64,000 bases of DNA from Lentzea xinjiangensis. Lineage in GTDB: Bacteria > Actinomycetota > Actinomycetes > Mycobacteriales > Pseudonocardiaceae. The DNA is taken from positions 604,410 through 668,409 of the forward strand of contig NZ_FOFR01000001.1 in assembly GCF_900110955.1 (NCBI RefSeq), read 5' to 3'. Below the pieces are notes generated by a model, which had not been told where the DNA came from, did not search any database, and worked only from the letters and a program-made list of their open reading frames with translations. The stretch's first letter is position 1; each line of letters starts with the position of its first letter. This document shows, one piece after another, positions 17,252 through 26,492 of this stretch. A program made the translations under genes and the position numbers.

Positions 17252-17695
17252 GTGACACCTCCGAAGGGACCGGGCACTCCCGGCACCGTCACCACGGGCT
17301 ACTGGCTCGTCGTGGCGGGTGCGGCGCTGGGCGTGCTGGCCGCGTTGTACGTGCTGCTCAACAAGCAGCCGCTGGTCGACGCCGCCGTCCAGGGCAACAG
17401 GGACCAGAAGATCACGCCGGACATGATCGCCTCGACGGTCAACGGCCTGCTGATCGTCTCGCTCGTCGTGACGGTCGTGCTCGCCGCGCTCGCGGTGTGG
17501 TTCGCGGGCAAGGTGCGGTCGGGCGTCAGGAAGAGCCGCACCGGTCTGATGATCACGCTGCTGATCGGCCTGTTCTTCCAGCTGATCACGAACACGCTCG
17601 GCGTGGTGGCGGCCCTGGTCGCCGTCGCGGGCCTGGTGCTGTTCTACTTCCGGCAGTCGAGCGACTACCTGGCCGAACGCGAGCAGACGCCGTGA
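17252..17695 (+). CDS. Four-helix membrane protein, second of tandem family
   Basis: 147 residues. Four helices (about 16-36, 66-86, 98-115, 118-135). The external loop LNKQPLVDAAVQGNRDQKITPDMIAS resembles that of the preceding gene ([21 protein letters not shown]), giving the best evidence that they are paralogues. VRSGVRKSRTGLMITLLIG replaces the WAR entry to helix 3. The GTG start is 9 bases after the previous stop; the next gene starts in its stop codon. No known function. Confidence 0.65.
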   Translation: MTPPKGPGTPGTVTTGYWLVVAGAALGVLAALYVLLNKQPLVDAAVQGNRDQKITPDMIASTVNGLLIVSLVVTVVLAALAVWFAGKVRSGVRKSRTGLMITLLIGLFFQLITNTLGVVAALVAVAGLVLFYFRQSSDYLAEREQTP

Positions 17696-18090
17696 ACGAC
17701 GCTCCGAAGCCGGTCCGCGTCGCGGTCGGCCTGTGGCTCGCGATAGCGGTCTTCGTCCTGTTCACCACCATCGGCCTGTGGTTCCAGCGCGGTGAGATCG
17801 AGCGGATGAGCGGCAGGCCGTCCGGCGACGTCACGAACTTCCTGGTGGCGCTCACCGTCGTCGGCGTGCTCTTCGCGGCGCTCTACGGCTGGCTGACCCG
17901 CAACTTCCTGCGCAGGAAGAACTGGGCGCGCGTCGCCGTGTCGTTCGTCGCCATCGCGCACATGCTTTGGCTGCTGATCGTCGGCACCAGCCCGGCGACC
18001 CTGGTCACGTTGCTGCTCATCTGCGTCGCGATCGTCTTCACGTGGCAGTCGGCTGCGGCACAGTGGGTGGCGGAGGTGCGTGAGAAGTGA
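17692..18090 (+). CDS. Four-helix membrane protein, third of tandem family
   Basis: 132 residues with four predicted helices. The cytosolic entry to helix 3 reads FLRRKNWARVAVSFVAIAH, matching [15 protein letters not shown] and RNGQNWARILLTILAVLG in its neighbours. Starts at GTG 17692 overlapping the previous stop by 4 bases, and ends overlapping the next gene in the same way, so the four are translated in series. Function unknown. Confidence 0.65.
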   Translation: MNDAPKPVRVAVGLWLAIAVFVLFTTIGLWFQRGEIERMSGRPSGDVTNFLVALTVVGVLFAALYGWLTRNFLRRKNWARVAVSFVAIAHMLWLLIVGTSPATLVTLLLICVAIVFTWQSAAAQWVAEVREK

Positions 18091-18704
18091 CCCAGCCGCA
18101 GAACCCCTGGTCGAACCCGGACGCCGGCGCCGGGTGGCAGAACCCGCCGGGGCCCTACCCGGTGCCGCCGGACACCGGTGGCCACTACCAGGTGAGCCAC
18201 GTCGGGCAGGCGAGCTTCTCGATGGCGCCGCTCGCGCCGGTGCCGCCGCAGGAGCTCGCGCCGCCGCGACCGCCGACGATCACCGCCGCGATGTGGATCT
18301 GGATCGCGGCCGCTGTGCTGTCCGTGGCGGTGGTTCCGGTGATGCTGCTGACCAACACCGAGTACTTCCTCGACCAGGACGGTGCGATCGTCACCGACGA
18401 GGACCGCCAGGCGGGGGAGCTGGGCGTCCGGGTCATGGCGTTGATGTTCGGCTTCGCCATGCTCGTGGCCGCCGCGCCGTACGTCGCGTTCGCGATCGTG
18501 CTGCGCAACGGGCAGAACTGGGCGCGGATCCTGCTCACCATCCTCGCCGTGCTCGGCTTCCTGTCGATGACCGCGATCCTGGTCATCGCACTGGCGGCGC
18601 AGGTGTGGCAACCGGCCGTGACGATCAGCGTCGTCGTCATCGGGCTGACGGTCGCGGCCGTGGTGCTGCAGTTCCTCCCCGCGTCGAACAGGTTCGTGCG
18701 GTAG
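18087..18704 (+). CDS. Four-helix membrane protein with Pro-rich N-terminus, fourth of tandem family
   Basis: 205 residues. A cytosolic, Pro/Gln-rich tail of about 65 residues (MTQPQNPWSNPDAG, PYPVPPDTGGHYQV) precedes four helices. After helix 1 the loop NTEYFLDQDGAIVTDEDRQ resembles the loops of the upstream paralogues, and RNGQNWARILLTILAVLG carries the shared motif. The Pro-rich tail followed by a small membrane domain is common among unassigned actinobacterial membrane proteins. Function unknown. Confidence 0.65.
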   Translation: MTQPQNPWSNPDAGAGWQNPPGPYPVPPDTGGHYQVSHVGQASFSMAPLAPVPPQELAPPRPPTITAAMWIWIAAAVLSVAVVPVMLLTNTEYFLDQDGAIVTDEDRQAGELGVRVMALMFGFAMLVAAAPYVAFAIVLRNGQNWARILLTILAVLGFLSMTAILVIALAAQVWQPAVTISVVVIGLTVAAVVLQFLPASNRFVR

Positions 18705-19123
18705 TGCTGTACCGCGAGTCCGGCAGCAGCTGGTGGCCGCTGCTGTGGGGGCCCGCGTTCGCGGTCGCCGGTTACCTGGTCGAACTCGTCACCGGACCGG
18801 CCTCCGTGGCGCTGTGGACGATCGTGGGACTCGGGCTGACGCTCGGCGCGGTGCTGTGGGTGTACGGCAGGGTGAAGACCGGCAGCGTCGTGCTGACGGC
18901 CGAGGAGGCCCAGTTCGGGCGGGAGAAGCTGCCGGTCGCGATGATCGAGGCCGTCCGCGACGTGGGCGCGCCGGCCGGCGCGCGGGTGCTCGGCGGCGGC
19001 TGGTCGGTGCCGAAGGGCGCGACGGCCGTGCCGCTGCGGCTGCTCGACGGCACGGTGGTGCTGGGCTGGGCCCGTGATCCGGAAGCCTTCCTCGCGGCCC
19101 TGCGGCGGGTCGTGAGAGGCTGA
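18704..19123 (+). CDS. DUF3093-like membrane protein
   Basis: 139 residues. Two helices (about 11-28 and 33-53) after [14 protein letters not shown], then a cytosolic domain: [50 protein letters not shown]. The YRE-x-WW-P opening and the late '[11 protein letters not shown]' ending fit DUF3093. The GTG shares a base with the preceding stop. Likely part of the same long transcript; role unknown. Confidence 0.65.
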   Translation: MLYRESGSSWWPLLWGPAFAVAGYLVELVTGPASVALWTIVGLGLTLGAVLWVYGRVKTGSVVLTAEEAQFGREKLPVAMIEAVRDVGAPAGARVLGGGWSVPKGATAVPLRLLDGTVVLGWARDPEAFLAALRRVVRG

Positions 19124-19128
19124 GCGGC

Positions 19129-19482
19129 GTGACAGAGGCCGCTACCGAGCCGGAGACCGTGGTGGACGACGAGCCCGCCGAGGCGCCGGCGGACGGCCAG
19201 GGGCTGCACCAGCCCAAGCGGTGGCTCATCGCCGCCGCGGAGGCCGTCGCGATCGTCCTGCTCGTGGTCGCCGCGGTGTGGTGCTGGAACCGCGGTGTCG
19301 TGCAGCTCAGCTACCCGGTCGAGGGCCGCGAGCCGCTGGTCTCCACGCGCTACCACGGCAACTGGCTCGGCACCGCCACCGCGGCGCTCACGCTGGCCGT
19401 GGTCCTCGTGCTCGACGCGGTGCGGCAGGTCGTGCTGGCCGCGCGCACCCGGCCGCAGAAGGCCGCCGAAGCCGACATGTGA
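19129..19482 (+). CDS. Small two-helix membrane protein of unknown function
   Basis: 117 residues. An acidic N-terminus of 30 residues, helix about 33-52 ([19 protein letters not shown]), an external loop with [20 protein letters not shown], and helix about 82-100. Starts 5 bases after the DUF3093-like gene and ends 11 bases before hemL, so it is in the same operon. I do not recognise a family. Confidence 0.6.
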   Translation: MTEAATEPETVVDDEPAEAPADGQGLHQPKRWLIAAAEAVAIVLLVVAAVWCWNRGVVQLSYPVEGREPLVSTRYHGNWLGTATAALTLAVVLVLDAVRQVVLAARTRPQKAAEADM

Positions 19483-19493
19483 GACTGGGGTAC

Positions 19494-20789
19494 GTGACTG
19501 CGAGTCGATCCCAGGCCCTGTTCGAGCGCGCGTCGACGCTGACCCCCGGCGGGGTCAACTCTCCGGTGCGGGCGTTCCACTCCGTCGGCGGCACCCCGCG
19601 CTTCATGGTGCGCGGCGAGGGCCCGCACCTGTGGGACGCGGACGGCAACCGGTACGTCGACCTGGTGGCCTCGTGGGGTCCGATGATCCTCGGGCACGCG
19701 CACCCGGCCGTGGTCGAGGCCGTGCAGAAGGCGGCCGCGTCCGGTCTGTCGTTCGGCACGCCGACCGAGGGCGAGATCGAGCTCGCGGCCGAGCTGGTCG
19801 ACCGCGTCGAGCCGGTCCGCCGGGTCCGCCTGGTCAACTCCGGCACCGAGGCCACGATGAGCGCGATCCGCCTCGCCCGCGGCTTCACCGAGCGCCGCAA
19901 GATCATCAAGTTCGCCGGCTGCTACCACGGCCACGTCGACGCGCTGCTGGCCCAGGCGGGCTCCGGCGTCGCGACGCTGGGCCTGCCGACCTCGCCCGGC
20001 GTCACGGGCGCGCAGGCCGCGGACACGATCGTGCTGCCCTACAACGACGTCGAGGCCGTGCGGGCGGCGTTCGCGGAGAACCCCGGCGAGATCGCCTGCG
20101 TCATCACCGAGGCCGCGGCGGGCAACATGGGCGCGGTCGCGCCGCTGCCCGAGTTCAACGCGACGCTCCGCGAGATCTGCGACGCCGACGGCGCGTTGCT
20201 GATCATGGACGAGGTCATGACCGGCTTCCGCGTCTCGCGCGCGGGCTGGTTCGGCCTGGAGCGCGTGCGCGGCGACCTCTACACGTTCGGCAAGGTCATG
20301 TCCGGCGGCCTGCCCGCGGCGGCGTTCGGCGGCCGCGAGGACGTCATGGCCAGGCTCGCGCCCTCCGGCCCCGTCTACCAGGCCGGCACGCTCTCCGGGA
20401 ACCCCGTCGCCGTCGCCGCGGGTCTCGCGACCCTGCGCGCGGCCGACGACGACGTCTACACGGCCCTGAACCGCAACGCCACGCGGCTGGGCGCGCTGTT
20501 CACCTCCGCCCTGACCGAGGCGGGCGTCGAGCACCGCGTGCAGTTCGCCGGGAACCTGGTGAGCGTGTTCTTCGGTTCTTCGGAGGTGAAGGACTACGCG
20601 GGTGCGCAGGCGTGCGAGACGTGGCGCTTCCCGCCGTTCTTCCACGCTCTGCTGGAACGGGGCGTCTACGCCCCGCCGTCGGCCTTCGAGGCGTGGTTCG
20701 TGAACGCCGCGATGGGTGAAGAGGAGTTCGACGTGATCGCCGAAGCGCTGCCGCACGCGGCCCGCGCCGCCAAGGAGGCCCGCCAGTGA
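19494..20789 (+). CDS. hemL: Glutamate-1-semialdehyde 2,1-aminomutase
   Basis: 431 residues, a PLP fold-type I enzyme that converts glutamate-1-semialdehyde made by HemA to 5-aminolevulinate. [12 protein letters not shown] is the N-terminal signature, [16 protein letters not shown] binds PLP phosphate, [12 protein letters not shown] holds the ring-contacting Asp, and [17 protein letters not shown] contains the Schiff-base Lys. Start is GTG 19494, with only a GGGG run before it. It completes the C5 set hemA/C/D/B/L, and the next gene overlaps its stop by 4 bases. Confidence 0.95.
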   Translation: MTASRSQALFERASTLTPGGVNSPVRAFHSVGGTPRFMVRGEGPHLWDADGNRYVDLVASWGPMILGHAHPAVVEAVQKAAASGLSFGTPTEGEIELAAELVDRVEPVRRVRLVNSGTEATMSAIRLARGFTERRKIIKFAGCYHGHVDALLAQAGSGVATLGLPTSPGVTGAQAADTIVLPYNDVEAVRAAFAENPGEIACVITEAAAGNMGAVAPLPEFNATLREICDADGALLIMDEVMTGFRVSRAGWFGLERVRGDLYTFGKVMSGGLPAAAFGGREDVMARLAPSGPVYQAGTLSGNPVAVAAGLATLRAADDDVYTALNRNATRLGALFTSALTEAGVEHRVQFAGNLVSVFFGSSEVKDYAGAQACETWRFPPFFHALLERGVYAPPSAFEAWFVNAAMGEEEFDVIAEALPHAARAAKEARQ

Positions 20790-21415
20790 CCCGCACCGTC
20801 GTCCACCTGCTGCGCCACGGTGAGGTGCACAACCCGACCGGCGTCCTGTACGGCCGCATCCCCGGTTTCCGGCTGTCCGAGCGCGGGCAGAAGCAGGCCC
20901 TGACCGTGGCCGAGTCGCTGGCCGACCACGACATCGCGCACGTCGTCGCGTCGCCACTGGACCGCGCTCAGCAGACCGCGGCCCCGATCGCCGACTCGCA
21001 CCGGCTCGAACTGGCCACGGACGAGCGGTTGATCGAGGCGGACAACCAGTTCGAGGGGTTGAAGGTGTCGGTCGGCGACGGCGCGCTGCGCTCGCCCCAG
21101 CACTGGCCGAAGCTCGTCAACCCGTTCCGGCCCTCCTGGGGCGAGCCGTACATCGAGATCGCCCACCGGATGCTGGCGGCCGTGCAGAAGGCCCGCGCCG
21201 CCGCCGAGGGGCACGAGGCCGTCTGCGTGTCGCACCAGCTCCCCATCTGGACCGTGCGGCGGTTCCTGGAGGGCAAGCGGATGTGGCACGACCCGCGCCG
21301 CCGCGAGTGCTCGCTCGCCTCGCTGACCTCCCTGGTCTTCGAGGGGGAGCAGCTCGTCCGGATCTCGTACTCGGAACCGGTCGGCGCCACCAACCCCAGG
21401 GTGACCGGGGCATGA
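20786..21415 (+). CDS. Histidine phosphatase family protein (phosphoglycerate-mutase-like)
   Basis: 209 residues. [12 protein letters not shown] carries the catalytic [20 protein letters not shown] the second active-site Arg, and [15 protein letters not shown] the second catalytic His. A phosphatase or mutase of the Rv0525 type. GTG start inside the hemL stop; its own stop overlaps the ResA-like gene by 4 bases. The order hemL - histidine phosphatase - thioredoxin-like is the Mycobacterium order Rv0524-Rv0526. Substrate unknown. Confidence 0.88.
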   Translation: MTRTVVHLLRHGEVHNPTGVLYGRIPGFRLSERGQKQALTVAESLADHDIAHVVASPLDRAQQTAAPIADSHRLELATDERLIEADNQFEGLKVSVGDGALRSPQHWPKLVNPFRPSWGEPYIEIAHRMLAAVQKARAAAEGHEAVCVSHQLPIWTVRRFLEGKRMWHDPRRRECSLASLTSLVFEGEQLVRISYSEPVGATNPRVTGA

Positions 21416-21969
21416 AACGGCTCCTCGTCCTGCTGCTGCTGGTCTCCGGCTGCAGCGTCGGCAAGGACGCCGCCCAGATCGGGGCCGGCGAGTTCTACCT
21501 CGTCGCGCCCGGCGGGCAGGTGAAGATCCGGTACGCCGGCGCGGAGCGCAAGGAGCTCAAGGGGCTCGAGGGCGAGTCGCTCATGGAGGACGGCAAGACG
21601 GTCCGCCTGTCCGACTACGCGGGCAAGCCCGTCGTCGTCAACATCTGGGGCGCCTGGTGCGGGCCCTGCCGCACCGAGGCCCCGGAGATGCAGAAGGTCT
21701 TCGACGCCGGCACCCAGGTGCTCGGCGTGGACGTCAAGGAGACCTCCAAGGACCATCCCCGCGACTTCATGCGGGACCGGTCGCTGACCTACCCGTCCAT
21801 CTACGACGCTTCGTCGCGGAGCTTCATCAACGTCTTCAAGGGGCTTCCGGCGAACACCGTGCCGTCGACGTTCATCGTGGACAAGGAGCACAAGGTGGCG
21901 GCGGTGTTCCTGGTGCCGGTGCTGGCTTCGGACCTGCAGTCCGTGGTGGACGAACTGGCCAAGGAATAA
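21412..21969 (+). CDS. ResA/TlpA-like thiol-disulfide lipoprotein
   Basis: 185 residues. The N-terminal signal ends in a lipobox, LLLVSGCS, with lipidated Cys at about residue 18. The thioredoxin-like domain shows VVVNIWGAWCGPCRTEAPEM (redox CGPC), then LGVDVKETSKDHPRDFM and the cis-Pro loop NTVPSTFIVD. Extracytoplasmic. By position next to ccdA-resB-ccsA it should reduce apocytochrome c cysteines before haem attachment, receiving electrons from CcdA. A 22-bp palindrome follows and an opposing peptidase gene separates it from ccdA. Confidence 0.88.
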   Translation: MKRLLVLLLLVSGCSVGKDAAQIGAGEFYLVAPGGQVKIRYAGAERKELKGLEGESLMEDGKTVRLSDYAGKPVVVNIWGAWCGPCRTEAPEMQKVFDAGTQVLGVDVKETSKDHPRDFMRDRSLTYPSIYDASSRSFINVFKGLPANTVPSTFIVDKEHKVAAVFLVPVLASDLQSVVDELAKE

Positions 21970-21992
21970 CCCACTCGGGTGGTTCCCCGAGC

Positions 21993-22041
21993 CACGCGGG
22001 GGCCCCGCGTTTCCTCCAGGGAAACGCGGGGCCCCCGCGTG
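21993..22041. terminator. 22-bp palindromic terminator, family copy 1
   Basis: Arms 21993-22014 and 22020-22041 are exact complements around the loop TCCAG; each arm itself contains the near-palindrome ACGCGGGGGCCCCGCGT. It sits between the convergent ResA-like and M64 genes, 24 bases after one stop and 19 from the other, so it can end both. Related elements occur at 55800 and 56894. Confidence 0.75.
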
Positions 22042-22059
22042 CCGGTCAGCGGTCAGCGG

Positions 22060-23049
22060 TCAGCGGTCGGCGGGCGGTGCCGGCGGGGTGCTCAGCGAGG
22101 GGATCTTGGCCTTGAAGGCCTTGACCATCGCGTCCCGCCCGATCGAGTTGAACTCCTTGCCCAGGGTGCGCATGATCGAGTTGCCGGTCGGGCGGTAGAG
22201 GCCGCTCTTGTAGTACCGGGCGCCCTCGACGGGCGCGACCACGCCACCGTCCGGGGACGGCTGGCCCAGGTACTCGCCCCACTTCGCGCCGGTCGGGTCC
22301 TTGGTCACGTTGAACTCGCGCGGTTCCGCGCCGGTGTAGGTGACGTACGGGTAGTCGTACTCGTCGGCCAGGCCGCCGATGGAGTGGCCCAGCTCGTGGA
22401 CCGCGATCTGGCCGGCCTGGGCGTTGGAGCCGGAGGCGGTGGCCACGGAGCCGCCGGCGCCGCCGTACTTGGCGGTGTTGCCGAGGGCGATCACCTGGTC
22501 GGCCTGCGGGGCGAGCGCCGCGTACTCCTTCGCCCTGGTCTCGTTCACGCACAGGAGGCGCTCGGTGTTCGCGTCCCGGCCCTGGCACCAGAAGCCCATG
22601 TCCAGCGCGGTGTCCTTGAGCAGGCCCTTGGTCGGGTCGTGGTCCACACCGGACTCGTTCGACAGGACGTTGACCTGCCAGACGTTGAAGTACTCCTTGT
22701 AGGAGGCGAACGGCTCCACGGCCGAGAGCTCCTCCCACTTGCTCTTCACGTTGGCGGCGTAGGTCTCCAGGTCCTCGCCCGTGTAGCCGTCGCCGACGAA
22801 GACCAGGTCGTAGCGGTCCGCCGAGTCGCCGGTCACCTGGACGGGGACGACCTCGGCCGCGGCGAGGGCGCGCAGGTCCGCCGGCTCCTCGGCGGGCGCC
22901 TTCGGGGTGAGGGTCTGGGTGATGGAGCCGTCCTCGTGGAAGACCTCCCGCCATTCCACGGCCGGAGCGGCGCCACCGGCCGGTACCTGCGCGAAGAGGG
23001 CCAGCGCCGTGACGGTCAGCGTCGGGAGGATCAACCGGGAACGGTGCAT
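22060..23049 (-). CDS. Secreted M64-type (IgA-peptidase-family) metallopeptidase
   Basis: 329 residues. A signal peptide (MHRSRLILPTLTVTALALFAQ...GGAA, about 1-27) is followed by a propeptide-like part and the catalytic domain starting DLVFVGDGYTGEDLETY. The zinc site is QIAVHELGHSIGGLADEYDY (HExxHxxGxxxD/E), typical of M64. Cys residues in GFWCQGR and ERLLCVNE may form a disulfide. It lies on the opposite strand inside the cytochrome c maturation cluster, with a palindrome on its 3' side. Its stop belongs to a 7-bp tandem repeat that places TGA in all three frames (22046-22062). Confidence 0.85.
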   Translation of the reverse strand: MHRSRLILPTLTVTALALFAQVPAGGAAPAVEWREVFHEDGSITQTLTPKAPAEEPADLRALAAAEVVPVQVTGDSADRYDLVFVGDGYTGEDLETYAANVKSKWEELSAVEPFASYKEYFNVWQVNVLSNESGVDHDPTKGLLKDTALDMGFWCQGRDANTERLLCVNETRAKEYAALAPQADQVIALGNTAKYGGAGGSVATASGSNAQAGQIAVHELGHSIGGLADEYDYPYVTYTGAEPREFNVTKDPTGAKWGEYLGQPSPDGGVVAPVEGARYYKSGLYRPTGNSIMRTLGKEFNSIGRDAMVKAFKAKIPSLSTPPAPPADR

Positions 23050-23178
23050 GTGCTGACGCTAAGCAACAGTGATGTCACCCACAAGCGGCAATTGTCGGCA
23101 CTTCCGGCCCAGCCGGGACCGGGGCGCAAAGGGACACCGGTCGTCGCGTGATCTGGGCAACTACCTACCCTGAGGTGT

Positions 23179-23955
23179 GTGAACCCCACCGATCTGGCGA
23201 TCTCCGGGCCGTTGCTGCTGGCCACCGGGGTCGCTCTGCTCGCCGGGTTCATCTCCTTCGCCTCGCCCTGCGTCGTGCCGCTCGTCCCCGGCTACCTGGC
23301 GTACCTCGCCGGGCTGGTCGGTGCCGAGGCGCCGCGGGTGGAGGCGGACGAACCGGCCAAGGCCGGGCGGTGGCGGGTGGCCGGTGCCTCGCTGCTGTTC
23401 GTGCTCGGGTTCACGGTCGTCTTCGCGCTGGCCTCGATGACGATCCTCGGGGCCACGGACGCGTTGCTGCTCAACGCCGAGCTGTTCCAGCGCATCGGTG
23501 GCGTGGTCACGATCCTGATGGGGCTGGTGTTCCTCGGGCTCGTGCCGGCGCTGCAGCGGGACGTGCGGTTCCACACCAGGCCAGGGGCAGGGCTCTTCGG
23601 GGCGCCGCTGCTCGGGGCCGTGTTCGCGCTCGGGTGGACGCCGTGCCTCGGCCCGACGCTCGCCGGGGTGCTCGCCGTCGCGCGGAGCACGGAGATCGGG
23701 TCCTCGACCGCGCGCGGGGCCGTGCTCGTGCTCGCCTACTGCCTCGGGCTCGGGTTGCCGTTCGTGGTGCTCGCCCTCGGGGCGCGGTGGGCGCTGGGCG
23801 TCACGAAGTGGCTGCGCTCGCACGCGCGGCAGGTGCAGGTCTTCGGTGGCGTGCTGCTGATCCTCGTGGGCGTCGCCCTGGTCACCGGGCTGTGGGCCGA
23901 GTTCGTGGGCTGGCTGCGCTACTCGTTCGTCGACGTAGTGGAGTTGCCGCTCTAG
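23179..23955 (+). CDS. ccdA: CcdA thiol-disulfide electron carrier for cytochrome c maturation
   Basis: 258 residues, six membrane helices. FISFASPCVVPLVPGYLAYLAG contains the first redox Cys-Pro and FALGWTPCLGPTLAGVLA the second, the pair that shuttles electrons from cytosolic thioredoxin to the extracytoplasmic ResA-like protein. System II cytochrome c biogenesis. Start GTG 23179. Its stop shares a base with the resB start. Confidence 0.92.
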   Translation: MNPTDLAISGPLLLATGVALLAGFISFASPCVVPLVPGYLAYLAGLVGAEAPRVEADEPAKAGRWRVAGASLLFVLGFTVVFALASMTILGATDALLLNAELFQRIGGVVTILMGLVFLGLVPALQRDVRFHTRPGAGLFGAPLLGAVFALGWTPCLGPTLAGVLAVARSTEIGSSTARGAVLVLAYCLGLGLPFVVLALGARWALGVTKWLRSHARQVQVFGGVLLILVGVALVTGLWAEFVGWLRYSFVDVVELPL

Positions 23956-25472
23956 TGACCGCCTTCCTCCGCAACACGTGGCGCGGCCTCACCTCGATGA
24001 GGACCGCGCTCACCCTGCTGTTCCTGCTCGCGCTCGCCGCGATGCCCGGCGCGCTGCTGCCGCAGCTCTCGCTCAACGCGGCCAAGGTCGACGAGTACGT
24101 CGCGGAGCACGGCTGGTGGGGCGAGCTGCTGCTCAAGCTCGGGTTCTTCGAGGTCTACGCCACGCCGTGGTTCGCCGCGATCTACCTGCTGCTGTTCACC
24201 TCCCTCGTCGGGTGCCTGCTGCCCCGCACGTGGGAGTACTTCAAGCAGATGCGCGCCAAGCCGGTGCTGACGCCGCGCAATCTCTCGCGCATGCCCCACC
24301 ACGTGCAGGCCGAGCTGGACGTGACGCCGGAAGAGGCGGTCGCGCGGGCGAAGAAGGCCATGCGCGGCTGGCGGATGGACACCGGCGAGGGCACGGTCAG
24401 CGCCGAGCGCGGGTACCTGCGCGAGACCGGCAACCTGGTCTTCCACTTCGCGCTGCTGGGCCTGCTGGTGTCGTTCGCGCTGGGCAAGATGTTCAGCTAC
24501 GAGGGCCAGGTCATCGTCCAGGCCGACGGCGGCCAGTTCTGCAACGGCGGCATCTTCAACTACGACTCGTTCCGGCCGGGCCTGCGCGTCGACGGCACGG
24601 ACCTCACGCCGTTCTGCGTGGAGATCGGCGACTTCTCCGCCGAGTACCTGGAGAACGGCCAGCCCGTCGGCTACCGGGCGGACATCCGCTACCAGGCGGG
24701 CGAGGACCTCGCGACGAACACGTGGAAGCCGTACGACCTGCGGGTCAACCACCCGCTGCGCACCGGTGGCGACCGCCTCTACCTGCTCGGCCACGGGTAC
24801 ACGCCGACGTTCACGGTGACGTTCCCCAACGGCGAGAAGCGCACGCAGGGCATCCAGTGGCTGCCCACCGACCAGGTCACCCTGGCCTCGGAGGGCGCGA
24901 CGAAGTTCGACCCGCCGGGCGTCACGGACTCCGAGACGCGGCGCAAGAACCAGATCGCCGTGACGGGCCTGCTGGCGCCGACGCCGTTGCTGCACGGCAA
25001 CATCCTGAACTCGAAGTACCCGGCTCTGAACAACCCGATGGTCGCCGTCGACGTGTACCGCGGCGACCTCGGCGTGGACGACGGCCGCGGCCAGTCGATC
25101 TTCTCGATCGACCGGCAGATGGTCGACCAGGGCCGGTTGCAGAAGGTCGCGCGCAAGAACCTCGCGCTGGGCGAGGAGATCGCGCTCGACGACGGCACCA
25201 AGGTGCGGTTCGACGCCGTGAACGACTGGGTGTCCTTGCAGGTCTCGCACGACCCGACGCAGGGTTACGTGCTGGTGTTCGCCATCCTGATCATCCTCGG
25301 CCTCGGGGTCTCGCTCACCGTCAAGCGCCGCAGGGTGTGGGTGCGTGCGACAGCCCGCGACGACGGGCGTACGTTGGTCGAGGTCGGCGGGCTCGCCCGC
25401 ACTGACCAGGCAGGATACGGCGAGGAGTTCACGCGGCTGGCCCGCGCGGTGCTGAACGAGGAGAAGTCCTGA
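23955..25472 (+). CDS. resB: ResB-like cytochrome c haem-lyase subunit
   Basis: 505 residues. Membrane helices at about 14-32, 70-92, 163-181 and 434-455 surround a large extracytoplasmic domain of about 240 residues. LRNTWRGLTSMRTALTLLFLLALAAM is the family opening (helix 1) and YLRETGNLVFHFALLGLLVSFALG carries the conserved helix with a haem-side His. With CcsA it delivers and attaches haem to apocytochrome c. GTG start in the ccdA stop; stop shares its last base with ccsA. Confidence 0.92.
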   Translation: MTAFLRNTWRGLTSMRTALTLLFLLALAAMPGALLPQLSLNAAKVDEYVAEHGWWGELLLKLGFFEVYATPWFAAIYLLLFTSLVGCLLPRTWEYFKQMRAKPVLTPRNLSRMPHHVQAELDVTPEEAVARAKKAMRGWRMDTGEGTVSAERGYLRETGNLVFHFALLGLLVSFALGKMFSYEGQVIVQADGGQFCNGGIFNYDSFRPGLRVDGTDLTPFCVEIGDFSAEYLENGQPVGYRADIRYQAGEDLATNTWKPYDLRVNHPLRTGGDRLYLLGHGYTPTFTVTFPNGEKRTQGIQWLPTDQVTLASEGATKFDPPGVTDSETRRKNQIAVTGLLAPTPLLHGNILNSKYPALNNPMVAVDVYRGDLGVDDGRGQSIFSIDRQMVDQGRLQKVARKNLALGEEIALDDGTKVRFDAVNDWVSLQVSHDPTQGYVLVFAILIILGLGVSLTVKRRRVWVRATARDDGRTLVEVGGLARTDQAGYGEEFTRLARAVLNEEKS

Positions 25473-26389
25473 TGCCGGTTGACGAGACGCTCGCGACCTA
25501 CAGCGACTGGCTGTACCGCAGCGCACTGGGTGTCTACCTCTTCGCGATCCTGCTCTACGCGGTCGAGCAGGCGTTCTCGCGTGCCCCGCGCAAGGCGGAG
25601 GCGCTGGTCGGAGCCGGTGCGCCGGGCGTGCTCGCCGACGAGCCGAAGAGCGCGCCGACCCGCTCGGAGCGCATCGGCCGCATGGGTGCCGCGATGACGG
25701 TCCTCGGTGCGTTGCTGCACCTCGGGTCGTTGGTCATGCGTGGTCTGTCGGCCGGACGCGCGCCCTGGGGCAACATGTACGAGTACATGTCGCTGCTGTG
25801 CCTCGCGGCCGTGGTGACGTGGATCGTGCTGATGGCGAAGTTCCCGATCCGCCGCCTGGGCGTGTTCGTGCTGCCGCCCATCCTGATCCTGCTGTTCCTC
25901 GGCGGTACCGTGCTGTACGCCGAGTCCGCGCCCGTCCAGCCGGCGCTGCGGTCGTACTGGCTGGTGATCCACGTCTCGGTGATCTCGATCTCGTCCGGCA
26001 TGCTGCTGATCCCCGGCGTGACGTCGATCCTCTACCTGCTCAAGGACGGCAACTCCGGCCGCTTCCCCAAGCTGCCCTCCGCCGACGTGCTCGACCGCAT
26101 GTCGTACCGGACGACGGTGCTGGCGTTCCCGCTGTTCACCGCGGGCATCATCTGCGGCGCGATCTGGGCGGAGGCCGCGTGGGGCAGGTTCTGGGGCTGG
26201 GACCCCAAGGAGACCGTCGCGTTCGTCACGTGGGTGGTCTACGCGGCGTACCTGCACGCCCGTGCGACCGCCGGGTGGCGCGGCCGCGGTGCCGCCTGGA
26301 TCAACGTGGCGGGCTTCGCGCTGAACGTGTTCAACCTGTTCTTCATCAACTTGGTTGCCAGCGGGTTGCATTCGTACGCGGGTCTCTGA
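25472..26389 (+). CDS. ccsA: CcsA (CcsB/ResC-type) cytochrome c haem-handling protein
   Basis: 305 residues, about eight membrane helices. WGRFWGWDPKETVAFVTW is the tryptophan-rich WWD haem-binding motif; conserved histidines lie in LGALLHLGSL and LVIHVSVISIS, and one more in the last helix (GLHSYAGL). It moves haem across the membrane for ligation to cytochrome c with ResB. The ATG at 25472 overlaps the resB stop by one base. Order ccdA-resB-ccsA is that of Rv0527-Rv0529. Confidence 0.93.
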   Translation: MPVDETLATYSDWLYRSALGVYLFAILLYAVEQAFSRAPRKAEALVGAGAPGVLADEPKSAPTRSERIGRMGAAMTVLGALLHLGSLVMRGLSAGRAPWGNMYEYMSLLCLAAVVTWIVLMAKFPIRRLGVFVLPPILILLFLGGTVLYAESAPVQPALRSYWLVIHVSVISISSGMLLIPGVTSILYLLKDGNSGRFPKLPSADVLDRMSYRTTVLAFPLFTAGIICGAIWAEAAWGRFWGWDPKETVAFVTWVVYAAYLHARATAGWRGRGAAWINVAGFALNVFNLFFINLVASGLHSYAGL

Positions 26390-26421
26390 CGACTTTGTCC
26401 CCCAGGTCGATGGAACCGCGG

Positions 26422-26445
26422 CGGGTTGCGTACCGTCGCAACCCG
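26422..26445. other. 9-bp hairpin between ccsA and MinD-like gene
   Basis: CGGGTTGCG (26422-26430), loop TACCGT, CGCAACCCG (26437-26445): perfect stem, no T-run. It is 32 bases after the ccsA stop and 48 before the next start; either a terminator or an operator. Confidence 0.4.
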
Positions 26446-26492
26446 GGGGTCGGGGAAGTCTCGATCCTCCTTGCTCAGGGAGGGCCACAGCG

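Noticed and set aside
22046..22066. CRISPR-like short tandem repeat
   Set aside because: Only three exact 7-bp units plus one variant without spacers; not a CRISPR array. Kept only as a note on three-frame stops.
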